Shown here: positions 13,730 to 20,012 of the stretch, in pieces
Numbering within the stretch: the stretch's first letter is position 1
Layout of the letters: each line of letters begins with the position of its first letter
Assembly (NCBI GenBank): GCA_900552245.1
Contig: URYY01000022.1
Coordinates: 1 to 20,012 of the forward strand
Source of the DNA: an uncultured Opitutales bacterium
GTDB lineage: Bacteria > Verrucomicrobiota > Verrucomicrobiia > Opitutales > Intestinicryptomonadaceae
Length of the DNA: 20,012 bases
Direction of reading: 5' to 3'
The notes under the pieces: generated by a model
Databases searched by the model: none
Seen by the model: only the letters and a program-made list of their open reading frames with translations
Told to the model about the DNA's origin: nothing
Translations under genes and position numbers: made by a program

Positions 13730-14464
13730 CTACTTCTGAGTATCAAAATTGAAAAGTATTTTATTATACTCAGAATATAAATTCCAAGTAATCATTGAAG
13801 CCTCTTGCGCATCGTACCTCTCCCATATATCGACAATTGAATTTAGCAATTTTGAAGATTCAGACTCATTCAAAATAAAGTAAACTCTCAAAATTAAATT
13901 TTCAAAGAAAGATCTGTCCTTTGTAAATTCAAGTTTTGCAAAATAACTTTTGAAACGTAAATCGCCACCATCAAAATTCCCATAAAAGTCACTCTTTGCG
14001 TTTAAAATTTCCAGTAAGGAATCCAACTGTTCGCTTTGCACATCAAATATTACGTAGACTGTCTCAAGCGTTATTTCGGTATCACGATACTCTACAGATC
14101 TCGTTAAGAAATACGGAACTACGACATTCGGATTTGACAAAATTACTCTACAATTATCATTATATATTACGAAGTTTCTACTCGACTTAATTACGGGGAA
14201 TATAGAAAGTTTTTCCCCCTCACAAACGCAATCTAAAAGAACAGCTACTTTACCCGATAGTCTATCTAAACGAAAGACTGTCATAATGGGACTTTTTAAA
14301 TTTTCACTCAAATCATATTTATCAGGATAGCTCCTATGCGTAATTGTATCTAAGCCCTTTCTCATTATTTCTATGGTGGAGTAAGAGTAGATTGCAATAA
14401 TGGCAAAGGAAAGCACAGCTATAAGCGCGACTACCGCAAGTACTTTAAGAATTTTTTTAAGCAT
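13730..14464 (-). CDS. Hypothetical protein with N-terminal membrane anchor
   Basis: I do not recognise this 244-residue protein. It begins with a basic MLKKILK and one hydrophobic helix (about residues 7-27). An uncleaved anchor or signal sequence seems likely, leaving a roughly 215-residue periplasmic or surface domain. The rest alternates beta-prone stretches (RNFVIYNDNCRVILSN, ETVYVIFDVQ) and acidic helices near the end. No catalytic motif is visible, and no lipobox. Only two cysteines occur close together (LLDCVCEG). Base composition is clearly more AT-rich than the neighbours: two sampled 60-base lines are 20% and 32% G+C, against 52% in a sampled line of the exonuclease fusion. No SD is seen. 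It stands alone between long non-coding stretches, which suggests a lineage-specific or transferred gene. The long open frame with coherent protein features supports that it is real. Confidence 0.65.
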   Translation of the reverse strand: MLKKILKVLAVVALIAVLSFAIIAIYSYSTIEIMRKGLDTITHRSYPDKYDLSENLKSPIMTVFRLDRLSGKVAVLLDCVCEGEKLSIFPVIKSSRNFVIYNDNCRVILSNPNVVVPYFLTRSVEYRDTEITLETVYVIFDVQSEQLDSLLEILNAKSDFYGNFDGGDLRFKSYFAKLEFTKDRSFFENLILRVYFILNESESSKLLNSIVDIWERYDAQEASMITWNLYSEYNKILFNFDTQK

Positions 14465-14799
14465 AGAAGTAAGTTTTTTGAAATTAAATTAAATTTAACT
14501 AAGAGGCTAATTGAAATACGTAACCCCAAAGCCTCTCACGGTATTTTGCATTCATTTTATCTTTAAGTAAAGCTATTTTAGCCCACAGCTTAAGCTAGAA
14601 CAAATCTTTTAATGCTTGAACAAAGTCTAAATTGAAGCGTGCGCAGGTACATAAAAAAACAGAAAGCATTAAAAGCAAAAATTTTTAAATGGCTCTCATA
14701 AAAAAATTCAAAGAAAAAAGCGGAATTTAGGAGTAAAACCACCTTCACAAACTAAAAAATTCAAGGCTTAAGTAATAGCGGCGCTTTATTTAAAATTGT
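14465..14799. other. AT-rich gap upstream of the hypothetical gene
   Basis: These 335 bases between the hypothetical gene and the tRNA terminator contain no credible coding frame. A stem GAGGCT/AGCCTC (14503-14508 with 14530-14535, 21-base loop) is visible without a T tail. The minus-strand promoter of the hypothetical gene should lie here, but the AT content makes -10 boxes too frequent to choose one. Confidence 0.4.
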
Positions 14800-14825
14800 A
14801 AAAAAAAAGCCCGCTAAATGCGGGC
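14800..14825 (-). terminator. Terminator of tRNA-Tyr
   Basis: The 6-bp stem GCCCGC (14809-14814) with GCGGGC (14820-14825) and a 5-base loop is followed on the minus strand by a nine-base T run (14808-14800). It starts 19 bases past the tRNA 3' end. Confidence 0.88.
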
Positions 14826-14843
14826 AAAGGAAATCATACAAAG

Positions 14844-14929
14844 TGGTGGTAAGGACTGGATTCGAACCAGTGAACAGTTGCCTGAACGGATTTACAGTCC
14901 GCGCCCTTTAGCCACTTGGATACCTTACC
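14844..14929 (-). tRNA. tRNA-Tyr (anticodon GTA)
   Basis: On the minus strand the 86-base gene has acceptor arms GGTAAGG (14929-14923) and CCTTACC (14854-14848), discriminator A and an encoded CCA end. The anticodon loop CTGTAAA (14897-14891) places GTA at the anticodon, giving tyrosine. The anticodon stem GCGGA/TCCGT has one G-U pair. A long variable arm and the T-arm motif GGTTCGAATCC agree with bacterial class II tRNA-Tyr. It is a single tRNA unit with its own terminator just downstream. Confidence 0.96.
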
Positions 14930-15128
14930 AAACACTTTAAAGATACATACGCTACCTATTTTTGCCCTTTTGCCAAGCTTTTTTTTAAAATTTTTTTATT
15001 CCCTTAAGTTGTCTTTATTTTAAGCTGTTTGGATTGAAGCAATAAAGAGAAATCAAAATACGAGCCAATGAAGATGCAAAGTTAATTTTTCGCGTTTAAA
15101 AACTCTCATAAAAAGGCGAATCATAGGA

Positions 15129-15166
15129 AAAATAAAAGCGCCCAATGCCAAAGATGCAAGGGCGCT
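15129..15166 (-). terminator. Terminator of the GH99-like gene
   Basis: AGCGCCC (15137-15143 region) pairs with GGGCGCT (15160-15166); the intervening 16 bases can extend the stem through TGC/GCA. On the minus strand TTTTATTTT follows. It lies 35 bases beyond the stop codon of the GH99-like gene. Confidence 0.78.
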
Positions 15167-15201
15167 AAAGACATATTTATTTTCTAAGCAAAATCGTCGA
15201 A

Positions 15202-16494
15202 TTACCTGCTCGGAACTTCCGCTTCAAGCTTGCGCTCTCCGCGCAAAACCTTGCCTATTTCCCCGGTCAAGAAGAGGTAGAAATCGCTACCCATACCGTC
15301 GTTTGTTATGAACTTGCAGCGTTTACTCTCATAGGGCTCGTCGCGGATTTTAAATATCGCCGTTCCCTCGTCAACCTCGTCAAACATCGCCACATAAATC
15401 ATCTTAGAGCCGTTTGCAATCATGGTGTGCGCCATAGTCCAGTAGAACTCGCCCTTGAGGCGCGGCCCCCAATTAAAGGGAGCTTCCTGATTGCGGGTTG
15501 CAAGCAGATTGTGCCAACTAAAACCAGGATAAATTACCGGAGCATAGTCAACGCCCATTTCCTCGCAAAATTTTACGTCTTTTGAAACTCTATCGTTTAA
15601 AAGATTTAATAGCGCATCTTTAGTTTCCTTCGTGCCGTCCAATTTAAACCTGCCCGGATTCCACGGCGAAACTATGTCGCACATCTCAATTAGTTCGTGC
15701 AGCTTAGGATCGCTCAAAGTATCGCCCTCAAGCGTTCTAAAAGTCGGCGGAACTCCAAGCATAACAGAGCAATTCCCGTATTCCGGATCCTCTTTCAAAA
15801 AGCGTATAAATTTTTCTATGTTTGAGCTTTGCAGGTCGTAAGGCCTATCTACAAACCCCAAGCCCCATATTGTGACCAAGGGCTTACCCCTGTGGAACAT
15901 ATAGTTTGTGCCGTCGCCCGAAGTAATTTTGAGTTCGTCAACCAGATACTTCCAGTCTTCAATGAGCCTCTTTGACATATCCTGCCCCTTGCGAGCCCCC
16001 GACAAATCGTACATAACTACAAGTGCGCGGCCGTATTTTTTTGAAGCCTCTTTTGCAAGCTTTAAAATCCTTACGCTATTTTCGCGGTGGCGGGGGTTCG
16101 TAGTTCCAAAAAATCTCTGAACCATAGCTCCGTCAACGCCATACTCTTTCATCCAGCGGAAGTGCGTATCCACAGTTTGCGCATCTGCGCTTGAAAAGAC
16201 CTTTATGGGCTTTCCGTCCTTATCCAAGAAGCCGCTATCGTAAGTTTTTTCGTACTCTGAGACATCTGGGAAGGCCTCCACCGTGCAAGTGTCGTCATTA
16301 AAAGCCCCCCTGCCCCAATGCACCCAACCTTGCCCCGAGGCATCGCCCGGAGCTCTAAACCAGCCCTGATAACCCGCCATAACGCGCCCGGTGTAGCTTG
16401 GGTAGATTGGATTTGTTCCGTGTTTTGATGCGGCAAAAAGCCCGCCTGAAAAGCTAAGTGCAAGCGCAAGTAAACTAAGAGCATATTTAAGCAT
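15202..16494 (-). CDS. Secreted glycoside hydrolase family 71/99-like protein
   Basis: Predicted exported (beta/alpha)8-barrel glycosidase of the GH71/GH99-like group. From ATG 16494 it has 430 residues and a signal peptide (MLKYALSLLALALSFSGGLF, then AAS). An in-frame ATG at 16506 adds four residues, but the purine-rich GGGGGAT before 16494 and a cleaner n-region favour the latter. The barrel begins GRVMAGYQGWF. The catalytic-site signature YVAMFDEVDEGTAIFK lies near the C-terminus: Glu373 and Glu376 are spaced E-x-x-E as in GH99 endo-alpha-mannosidases. Known GH99 enzymes cut alpha-mannoside linkages in an endo manner, but this subgroup has varied annotation and its substrate cannot be set from sequence. 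It lies about 95 bases downstream of pgl on the same strand and ends at its own terminator. Confidence 0.82.
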   Translation of the reverse strand: MLKYALSLLALALSFSGGLFAASKHGTNPIYPSYTGRVMAGYQGWFRAPGDASGQGWVHWGRGAFNDDTCTVEAFPDVSEYEKTYDSGFLDKDGKPIKVFSSADAQTVDTHFRWMKEYGVDGAMVQRFFGTTNPRHRENSVRILKLAKEASKKYGRALVVMYDLSGARKGQDMSKRLIEDWKYLVDELKITSGDGTNYMFHRGKPLVTIWGLGFVDRPYDLQSSNIEKFIRFLKEDPEYGNCSVMLGVPPTFRTLEGDTLSDPKLHELIEMCDIVSPWNPGRFKLDGTKETKDALLNLLNDRVSKDVKFCEEMGVDYAPVIYPGFSWHNLLATRNQEAPFNWGPRLKGEFYWTMAHTMIANGSKMIYVAMFDEVDEGTAIFKIRDEPYESKRCKFITNDGMGSDFYLFLTGEIGKVLRGERKLEAEVPSR

Positions 16495-16588
16495 AGTATC
16501 CCCCATTGGTAAGAGTTTATAGGTAAGCGTATTAAAGGCTACACTCTAAAACAATTAGCGCCGCAAATAAAGCCTTTTTTGGAGAATT

Positions 16589-17293
16589 TTACACCTTAAC
16601 GTCCGTAAAGAGAACTGCCTCTTTTGCAGCTGCAAAAACTCTTGCAGCCACAAGCTCTTGGCTTGATGAATCGGACTCTTTCAAAAATTTTGCCAAGACC
16701 TCCCGTTTTCCCTCGCCCAAGGCAAGAAACATTAGCTCTCCGGTATCTTTTAGCGCACGCGGTGTGAGCGTAAAGCGCATAAACTCATCGCCCGGCTTTC
16801 TGACAATCTCGCACAGTGCGGCAGACTCAAATATGCGCGGATTATTCGGGAATATTGAGGCCGTGTGCCCGTCGCTTCCAACTCCCAAAATCGCGCAATC
16901 CAAAATATTGCTGTTTTGCGGCCTTCCTTCAATCAATAGCCTTTCCAGACGAACCGCCTCGCGCCCAAAATCGGTCTGTGGGTTGGGATTAAATATTTGC
17001 GACTTTGAAATTCCAAGAGGCTCAAAGAATTTTTCTTGCGCCCACTTGAAATTGCTTGTGTCGGAATTTAAATTAACCAACCGCTCGTCCACCCAAAAGA
17101 AATCTACGCAGGCCCAATCTGCGGATTTTGAGAAATCCTCGCGCCACATATCAAACATAAGCTTTGCAGTCTCGCCGCCCGAAAGCGCGAGCCTAAAGCG
17201 CTCAAACTTGCGCTTGGCAATTTGTTCGCAAATGCGCAAGGTTAGAGCTCGGATAGCCTCGCTTGAATTTGAAAACGTCAAAACCTTGCGCAT
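16589..17293 (-). CDS. pgl: 6-phosphogluconolactonase
   Basis: Cytoplasmic DevB-type lactonase that hydrolyses 6-phosphogluconolactone, step two of the oxidative pentose-phosphate pathway. The 234 residues show the family pattern: LALSGGETAKLMFD near residue 40, VDFFWVDERLVNLNSDTSNF near 75-95, and the active-site region ILGVGSDGHTASIFP near 130-145. ATG 17293 starts one base after the zwf stop, pointing to translational coupling. A TTG 18 bases further upstream would overlap zwf and is less likely. It is the last enzyme gene of the gnd-zwf-pgl operon. No clear terminator separates it from the GH99-like gene. Confidence 0.92.
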   Translation of the reverse strand: MRKVLTFSNSSEAIRALTLRICEQIAKRKFERFRLALSGGETAKLMFDMWREDFSKSADWACVDFFWVDERLVNLNSDTSNFKWAQEKFFEPLGISKSQIFNPNPQTDFGREAVRLERLLIEGRPQNSNILDCAILGVGSDGHTASIFPNNPRIFESAALCEIVRKPGDEFMRFTLTPRALKDTGELMFLALGEGKREVLAKFLKESDSSSQELVAARVFAAAKEAVLFTDVKV

Positions 17294-17294
17294 A

Positions 17295-18809
17295 TCATGA
17301 AAATGATTCAAAGTCCTCGGCCGGAGTTATCTGGCAGACGTTTCCACCCTCTGCGATAGCTATCAGATTTTGAGCCTCAAAAGGCAGCATTGAATTTGCC
17401 TTGTATGTGAGCAAATCCTGGCGCGGAGCGCTCTTCCAGTATTTCAAAATCGGGTCAATTATCTTCCAGCTTGCAAGCTGAGCATCGCTTTTTGAATACA
17501 GGGTTGGGTCGCCGAGCATCGCATCTAAAAGCAACCTCTCATAGGCTTCTGGCAGGCGCACTTTATTTAGGGATTCGTACTTAAAATCCATGGCAACCTG
17601 CCTAACCTTAAAGCTCGTACCGGGCTCTTTTAGGCCGAACATAAGCGATATGCCCTCGTCGGGCTGAATCCTTATTGTAAGCTTATTGCAAGACTTGCCC
17701 ATGCACTGACCCTCAAAAAACTGCTGGGGCGTTGACTTAAAGTGTATGACAATCTCCGACTTCTTCTCCGGCATTCGCTTGCCCGTGGATAGGAAAAATG
17801 GAACTCCCGCCCAGCGCCAGTTATCAATGAAAAGCTTTAGCATCGCGAAAGTCTCGGTCGTAGAATTTGGGTTCACTCCGTCTTCCTGCAAGTAGCCCTT
17901 CACGGATTTCTCCGGATTTTCCGCATACTGGGCGCGAATTACATTTTGCTTAACATCTTCAGCATTCAGCGGGCGCAAAGAGCGCATCACCTTTGAAATT
18001 TCGTCTCGAATAGCCTCGGGAGAAAAGTTGGAAGGAGTCTCGAGAGTGGTAAATGCCAGCAAATTCATGAGGTGGTTTTGAATCATATCGCGCAAGGCGC
18101 CGGACTTTTCGTAATAGCTTGCCCGATTTTCCACACCCAAAGTTTCATAGACGGAAATTTCTACAAACTCTATGTAATTTCTGTTCCAAAGCGGCTCAAA
18201 AATTCCATTTGAAAAGCGCAAGACCAAGATATTCTGTACAGTCTCCTTGCCCAGATAGTGGTCTATGCGGTATATTTGCTGCTCCTCAAAATTTTTGGAC
18301 AAGATTGTGTTTAATTTCACTGCACTTTTCAAATCGGAGCCAAAGGGCTTTTCGACGATGATTCTCCTAAAGGAATCCTCGCCCACCGATTTATTCATAC
18401 CAAATTTTGACAGACCGTCCACGACAGTTTCAAAGAGCTCCGGCGGGCTTGCTATGTCGAACACAATTCTATCTCCCAGACCAAGCTGCGTCTGAAGGCT
18501 AAATATCTTTTCCTTCAAAGTTCCGTACTCGTCGGTATTCTTTGTGTCGAAACTTGCGTAGTAGAGCATCTTTAGGAAGGCATCCAATTCGGCCTCAGTC
18601 GGATTTTTAGCAAACTCCAAGAGTTTTTCTCGCTGGAAGTCCCTGAATGTGGAATCGCTAAAAGCGGTTCTCGAAACGCCCAATATGGCGAATTTTTCGG
18701 GCAGAGCCCCGCTTCTAAAAAGCTCAAAGAGCGCCGGCATAAGCTTTCGCTTTGTAAGGTCGCCGGAAGCTCCGAAAATCACCAGAATCTGATCTTTTGC
18801 TCTAAGCAT
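17295..18809 (-). CDS. zwf: Glucose-6-phosphate 1-dehydrogenase
   Basis: Oxidises glucose-6-phosphate to 6-phosphogluconolactone, making NADPH. The 504-residue length is typical. The N-terminal dinucleotide motif is GASGDLTKRKL (residues 13-23). RIDHYLGKE holds Asp183 and His184, and IQNHLMNLL holds His246. Relative to the Leuconostoc enzyme's Asp177, His178 and His240 all three are shifted by the same six residues, so the active site is intact. The C-terminal beta/alpha domain (FEGQCMGKSCNKLTIRIQPD onward) is complete. The SD AAGG overlaps the gnd stop, six bases before ATG 18809, so gnd, zwf and pgl form one operon. Confidence 0.96.
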   Translation of the reverse strand: MLRAKDQILVIFGASGDLTKRKLMPALFELFRSGALPEKFAILGVSRTAFSDSTFRDFQREKLLEFAKNPTEAELDAFLKMLYYASFDTKNTDEYGTLKEKIFSLQTQLGLGDRIVFDIASPPELFETVVDGLSKFGMNKSVGEDSFRRIIVEKPFGSDLKSAVKLNTILSKNFEEQQIYRIDHYLGKETVQNILVLRFSNGIFEPLWNRNYIEFVEISVYETLGVENRASYYEKSGALRDMIQNHLMNLLAFTTLETPSNFSPEAIRDEISKVMRSLRPLNAEDVKQNVIRAQYAENPEKSVKGYLQEDGVNPNSTTETFAMLKLFIDNWRWAGVPFFLSTGKRMPEKKSEIVIHFKSTPQQFFEGQCMGKSCNKLTIRIQPDEGISLMFGLKEPGTSFKVRQVAMDFKYESLNKVRLPEAYERLLLDAMLGDPTLYSKSDAQLASWKIIDPILKYWKSAPRQDLLTYKANSMLPFEAQNLIAIAEGGNVCQITPAEDFESFS

Positions 18810-18815
18810 AAAACC

Positions 18816-20012
18816 TTAGTCCCAATTTGTGTGGAAGAACTTGCCGCGGGGGCTATCTATGCGCTCGTAGGTGTGGGCGCCAAAGAAGTCGCGCATCGCC
18901 TGTATGAGGCTTGCGCCGGAATCCTTTGCCCTGAGATTATCAAAGTAGGCAAGAGAGCTAAAGAAAGCCGGAGCGCCAATGCCTGCGATGGCGGCGTCAG
19001 AGCAGAATTTGCGCAAGTCGGCAATACGCCCGCCTACTTCTGCTGCAAAGAATTCGTCAAACAGGAGATTCTTTAGTTCCGGATTCTTTGAAAAAGCTGA
19101 GGAAATATTGTCGAGGAAATCCGCCCTTATTATGCAGCCTCCGCGCCAAATTTTCGCTATTTCCGAAAGCTCAAGCCCCCAATCGTAAGTCTGCGAGGCG
19201 CTCTTTAAGAGCCAAAAGCCCTGGGCGTAAGAGATTACCTTTGCTATAAAAAGCGCATTTTCAACCCTGCCCTCCAAGTTCTCGCCGCTTAAGGCAGACC
19301 CGTCAAAATCACCTCCAAAAATCTTTGAAGCCTCGCTCCTTGCATCCGTCATTGCCGACAAAAACCTGGCAAACACAGCCTCGGCAATGGCGCTTATTGG
19401 CGATGACTCATCAACCGCCGTCTGAACCACGAGCTTGCCCGTTCCCTTTTGAGAGGCTGAATCGAAAATCTTATCAACCAAAGGCGAGCCGTCCTCGTCC
19501 TTTTTGGCAAATATTTTTGAAGTAATCTCAATTAGATAGCTGCGCAACTTGCCGGCATTGTAGCGCGAAAATATGCCTGAAAGCTCGTCGGCGCTAAAGT
19601 GCCCGCAAGCCTTGAGGACTCTCGCCGCCTCTGAAATTAACTGCATATCCGCATACTCTATGCCATTGTGAACGGCCTTTACAAAGTGCCCCGCCCCCGA
19701 AGCTCCAACGCGGGCTGCGCAAACTTCGCCATTGGGTAGCTTTGCCGCTATTGCAAGTAGGTACTTCTTTATCTGCTCCCAGACTTCCAAGCTAGAACCC
19801 ACCATTATTGAAGCGCCCGTCCTAGCGCCAAGCTCGCCGCCTGAAACTCCGACGCCCGCGTATTTTATGCCGGCCTCAAGCAGGCTTTTCTCGCGGCGGG
19901 CGGTATCTCTAAAGTCGGAATTTCCAGCGTCCATAATTATGTCGCCCTTATCTACCAAAGCGCAAAGCTCTCCTATAACTTGATCGACAGCCGCTCCCGC
20001 CTTTACCATTAT
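18816..20012 (-). CDS. gnd: 6-phosphogluconate dehydrogenase, decarboxylating (5' end outside window)
   Basis: Oxidatively decarboxylates 6-phosphogluconate to ribulose-5-phosphate with NADP+. The 398 or so visible codons begin at MVKAGAAVDQVI, which corresponds to about residue 75-80 of full-length Gnd, so the N-terminal part of the Rossmann domain lies beyond the right edge. Visible landmarks are MDAGNSDFRDT, the substrate motif VGVSGGELGARTG, GASGAGHFVKAVHNGIEYADMQ with the catalytic Lys and following His-Asn, and the all-helical C-terminal domain ending HTYERIDSPRGKFFHTNWD. Only the left end is a true gene end; the ATG near 20009 is internal. It is the first gene seen of the gnd-zwf-pgl operon. 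Confidence 0.95.
   Translation of the reverse strand: MMVKAGAAVDQVIGELCALVDKGDIIMDAGNSDFRDTARREKSLLEAGIKYAGVGVSGGELGARTGASIMVGSSLEVWEQIKKYLLAIAAKLPNGEVCAARVGASGAGHFVKAVHNGIEYADMQLISEAARVLKACGHFSADELSGIFSRYNAGKLRSYLIEITSKIFAKKDEDGSPLVDKIFDSASQKGTGKLVVQTAVDESSPISAIAEAVFARFLSAMTDARSEASKIFGGDFDGSALSGENLEGRVENALFIAKVISYAQGFWLLKSASQTYDWGLELSEIAKIWRGGCIIRADFLDNISSAFSKNPELKNLLFDEFFAAEVGGRIADLRKFCSDAAIAGIGAPAFFSSLAYFDNLRAKDSGASLIQAMRDFFGAHTYERIDSPRGKFFHTNWD

Noticed and set aside
16534..16577. AAAGGCT / AGCCTTT inverted repeat with a T run between pgl and the GH99-like gene
   Set aside because: The T tail is on the + strand, where no gene ends, and the 30-base loop is too long for a convincing terminator of pgl.

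Overview
The window is a gene-dense, roughly 50% GC stretch of bacterial chromosome. The cell envelope looks Gram-negative: it has an ExbB/ExbD energiser pair, a lipoprotein with a lipobox, and secreted glycosidases. The mix of weak Shine-Dalgarno (SD) sites, very frequent ATA isoleucine codons, sodium-coupled sugar uptake and secreted GH2 and GH99-like enzymes suggests a saccharolytic member of the Planctomycetes-Verrucomicrobia group, perhaps an Opitutae-like Verrucomicrobiota. That placement is an inference from style, not a marker-gene result.

Layout, left to right. (1) 1-1689, + strand: a terminator from an upstream unit, then leuD, exbB and exbD, with leuD and exbB touching at zero spacing. 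(2) 1772-9540, a galactoside-use locus: a secreted GH2 glycosidase (-) diverges from a sodium/galactose symporter, galK and galE (+). The enzyme would free galactose, the symporter would import it, and GalK and GalE are two of the Leloir enzymes; galT is not here. (3) 9634-11565: a tiny lipoprotein (-) and a striking single-chain fusion of a YhaM-like OB/HD 3'-5' exonuclease with a complete RdgB/HAM1 inosine/xanthosine triphosphate pyrophosphatase (+). (4) 11790-13213: an NTF2-like protein and an iron-sulfur-type flavoprotein (-) diverge from an HxlR-family regulator whose N-terminal part lies in another frame, an apparent single-base frameshift. This block has unusually strong SD sites and may be acquired. 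(5) 13214-14843: sparse, AT-rich DNA with one unrecognised membrane-anchored protein. (6) A tRNA-Tyr (GTA) with its terminator (-). (7) 15128-20012, - strand: a secreted GH99-like protein and an oxidative pentose-phosphate operon read gnd-zwf-pgl, with gnd running off the right end.

No CRISPR array, insertion sequence, rRNA or phage module was seen. The most noteworthy items are the YhaM-RdgB fusion, a roughly 130-residue insertion in the predicted periplasmic gate loop of the galactose symporter, the frameshifted HxlR gene with a palindrome in the adjoining intergenic region, and an orphan AT-rich membrane protein in a poorly coding stretch.
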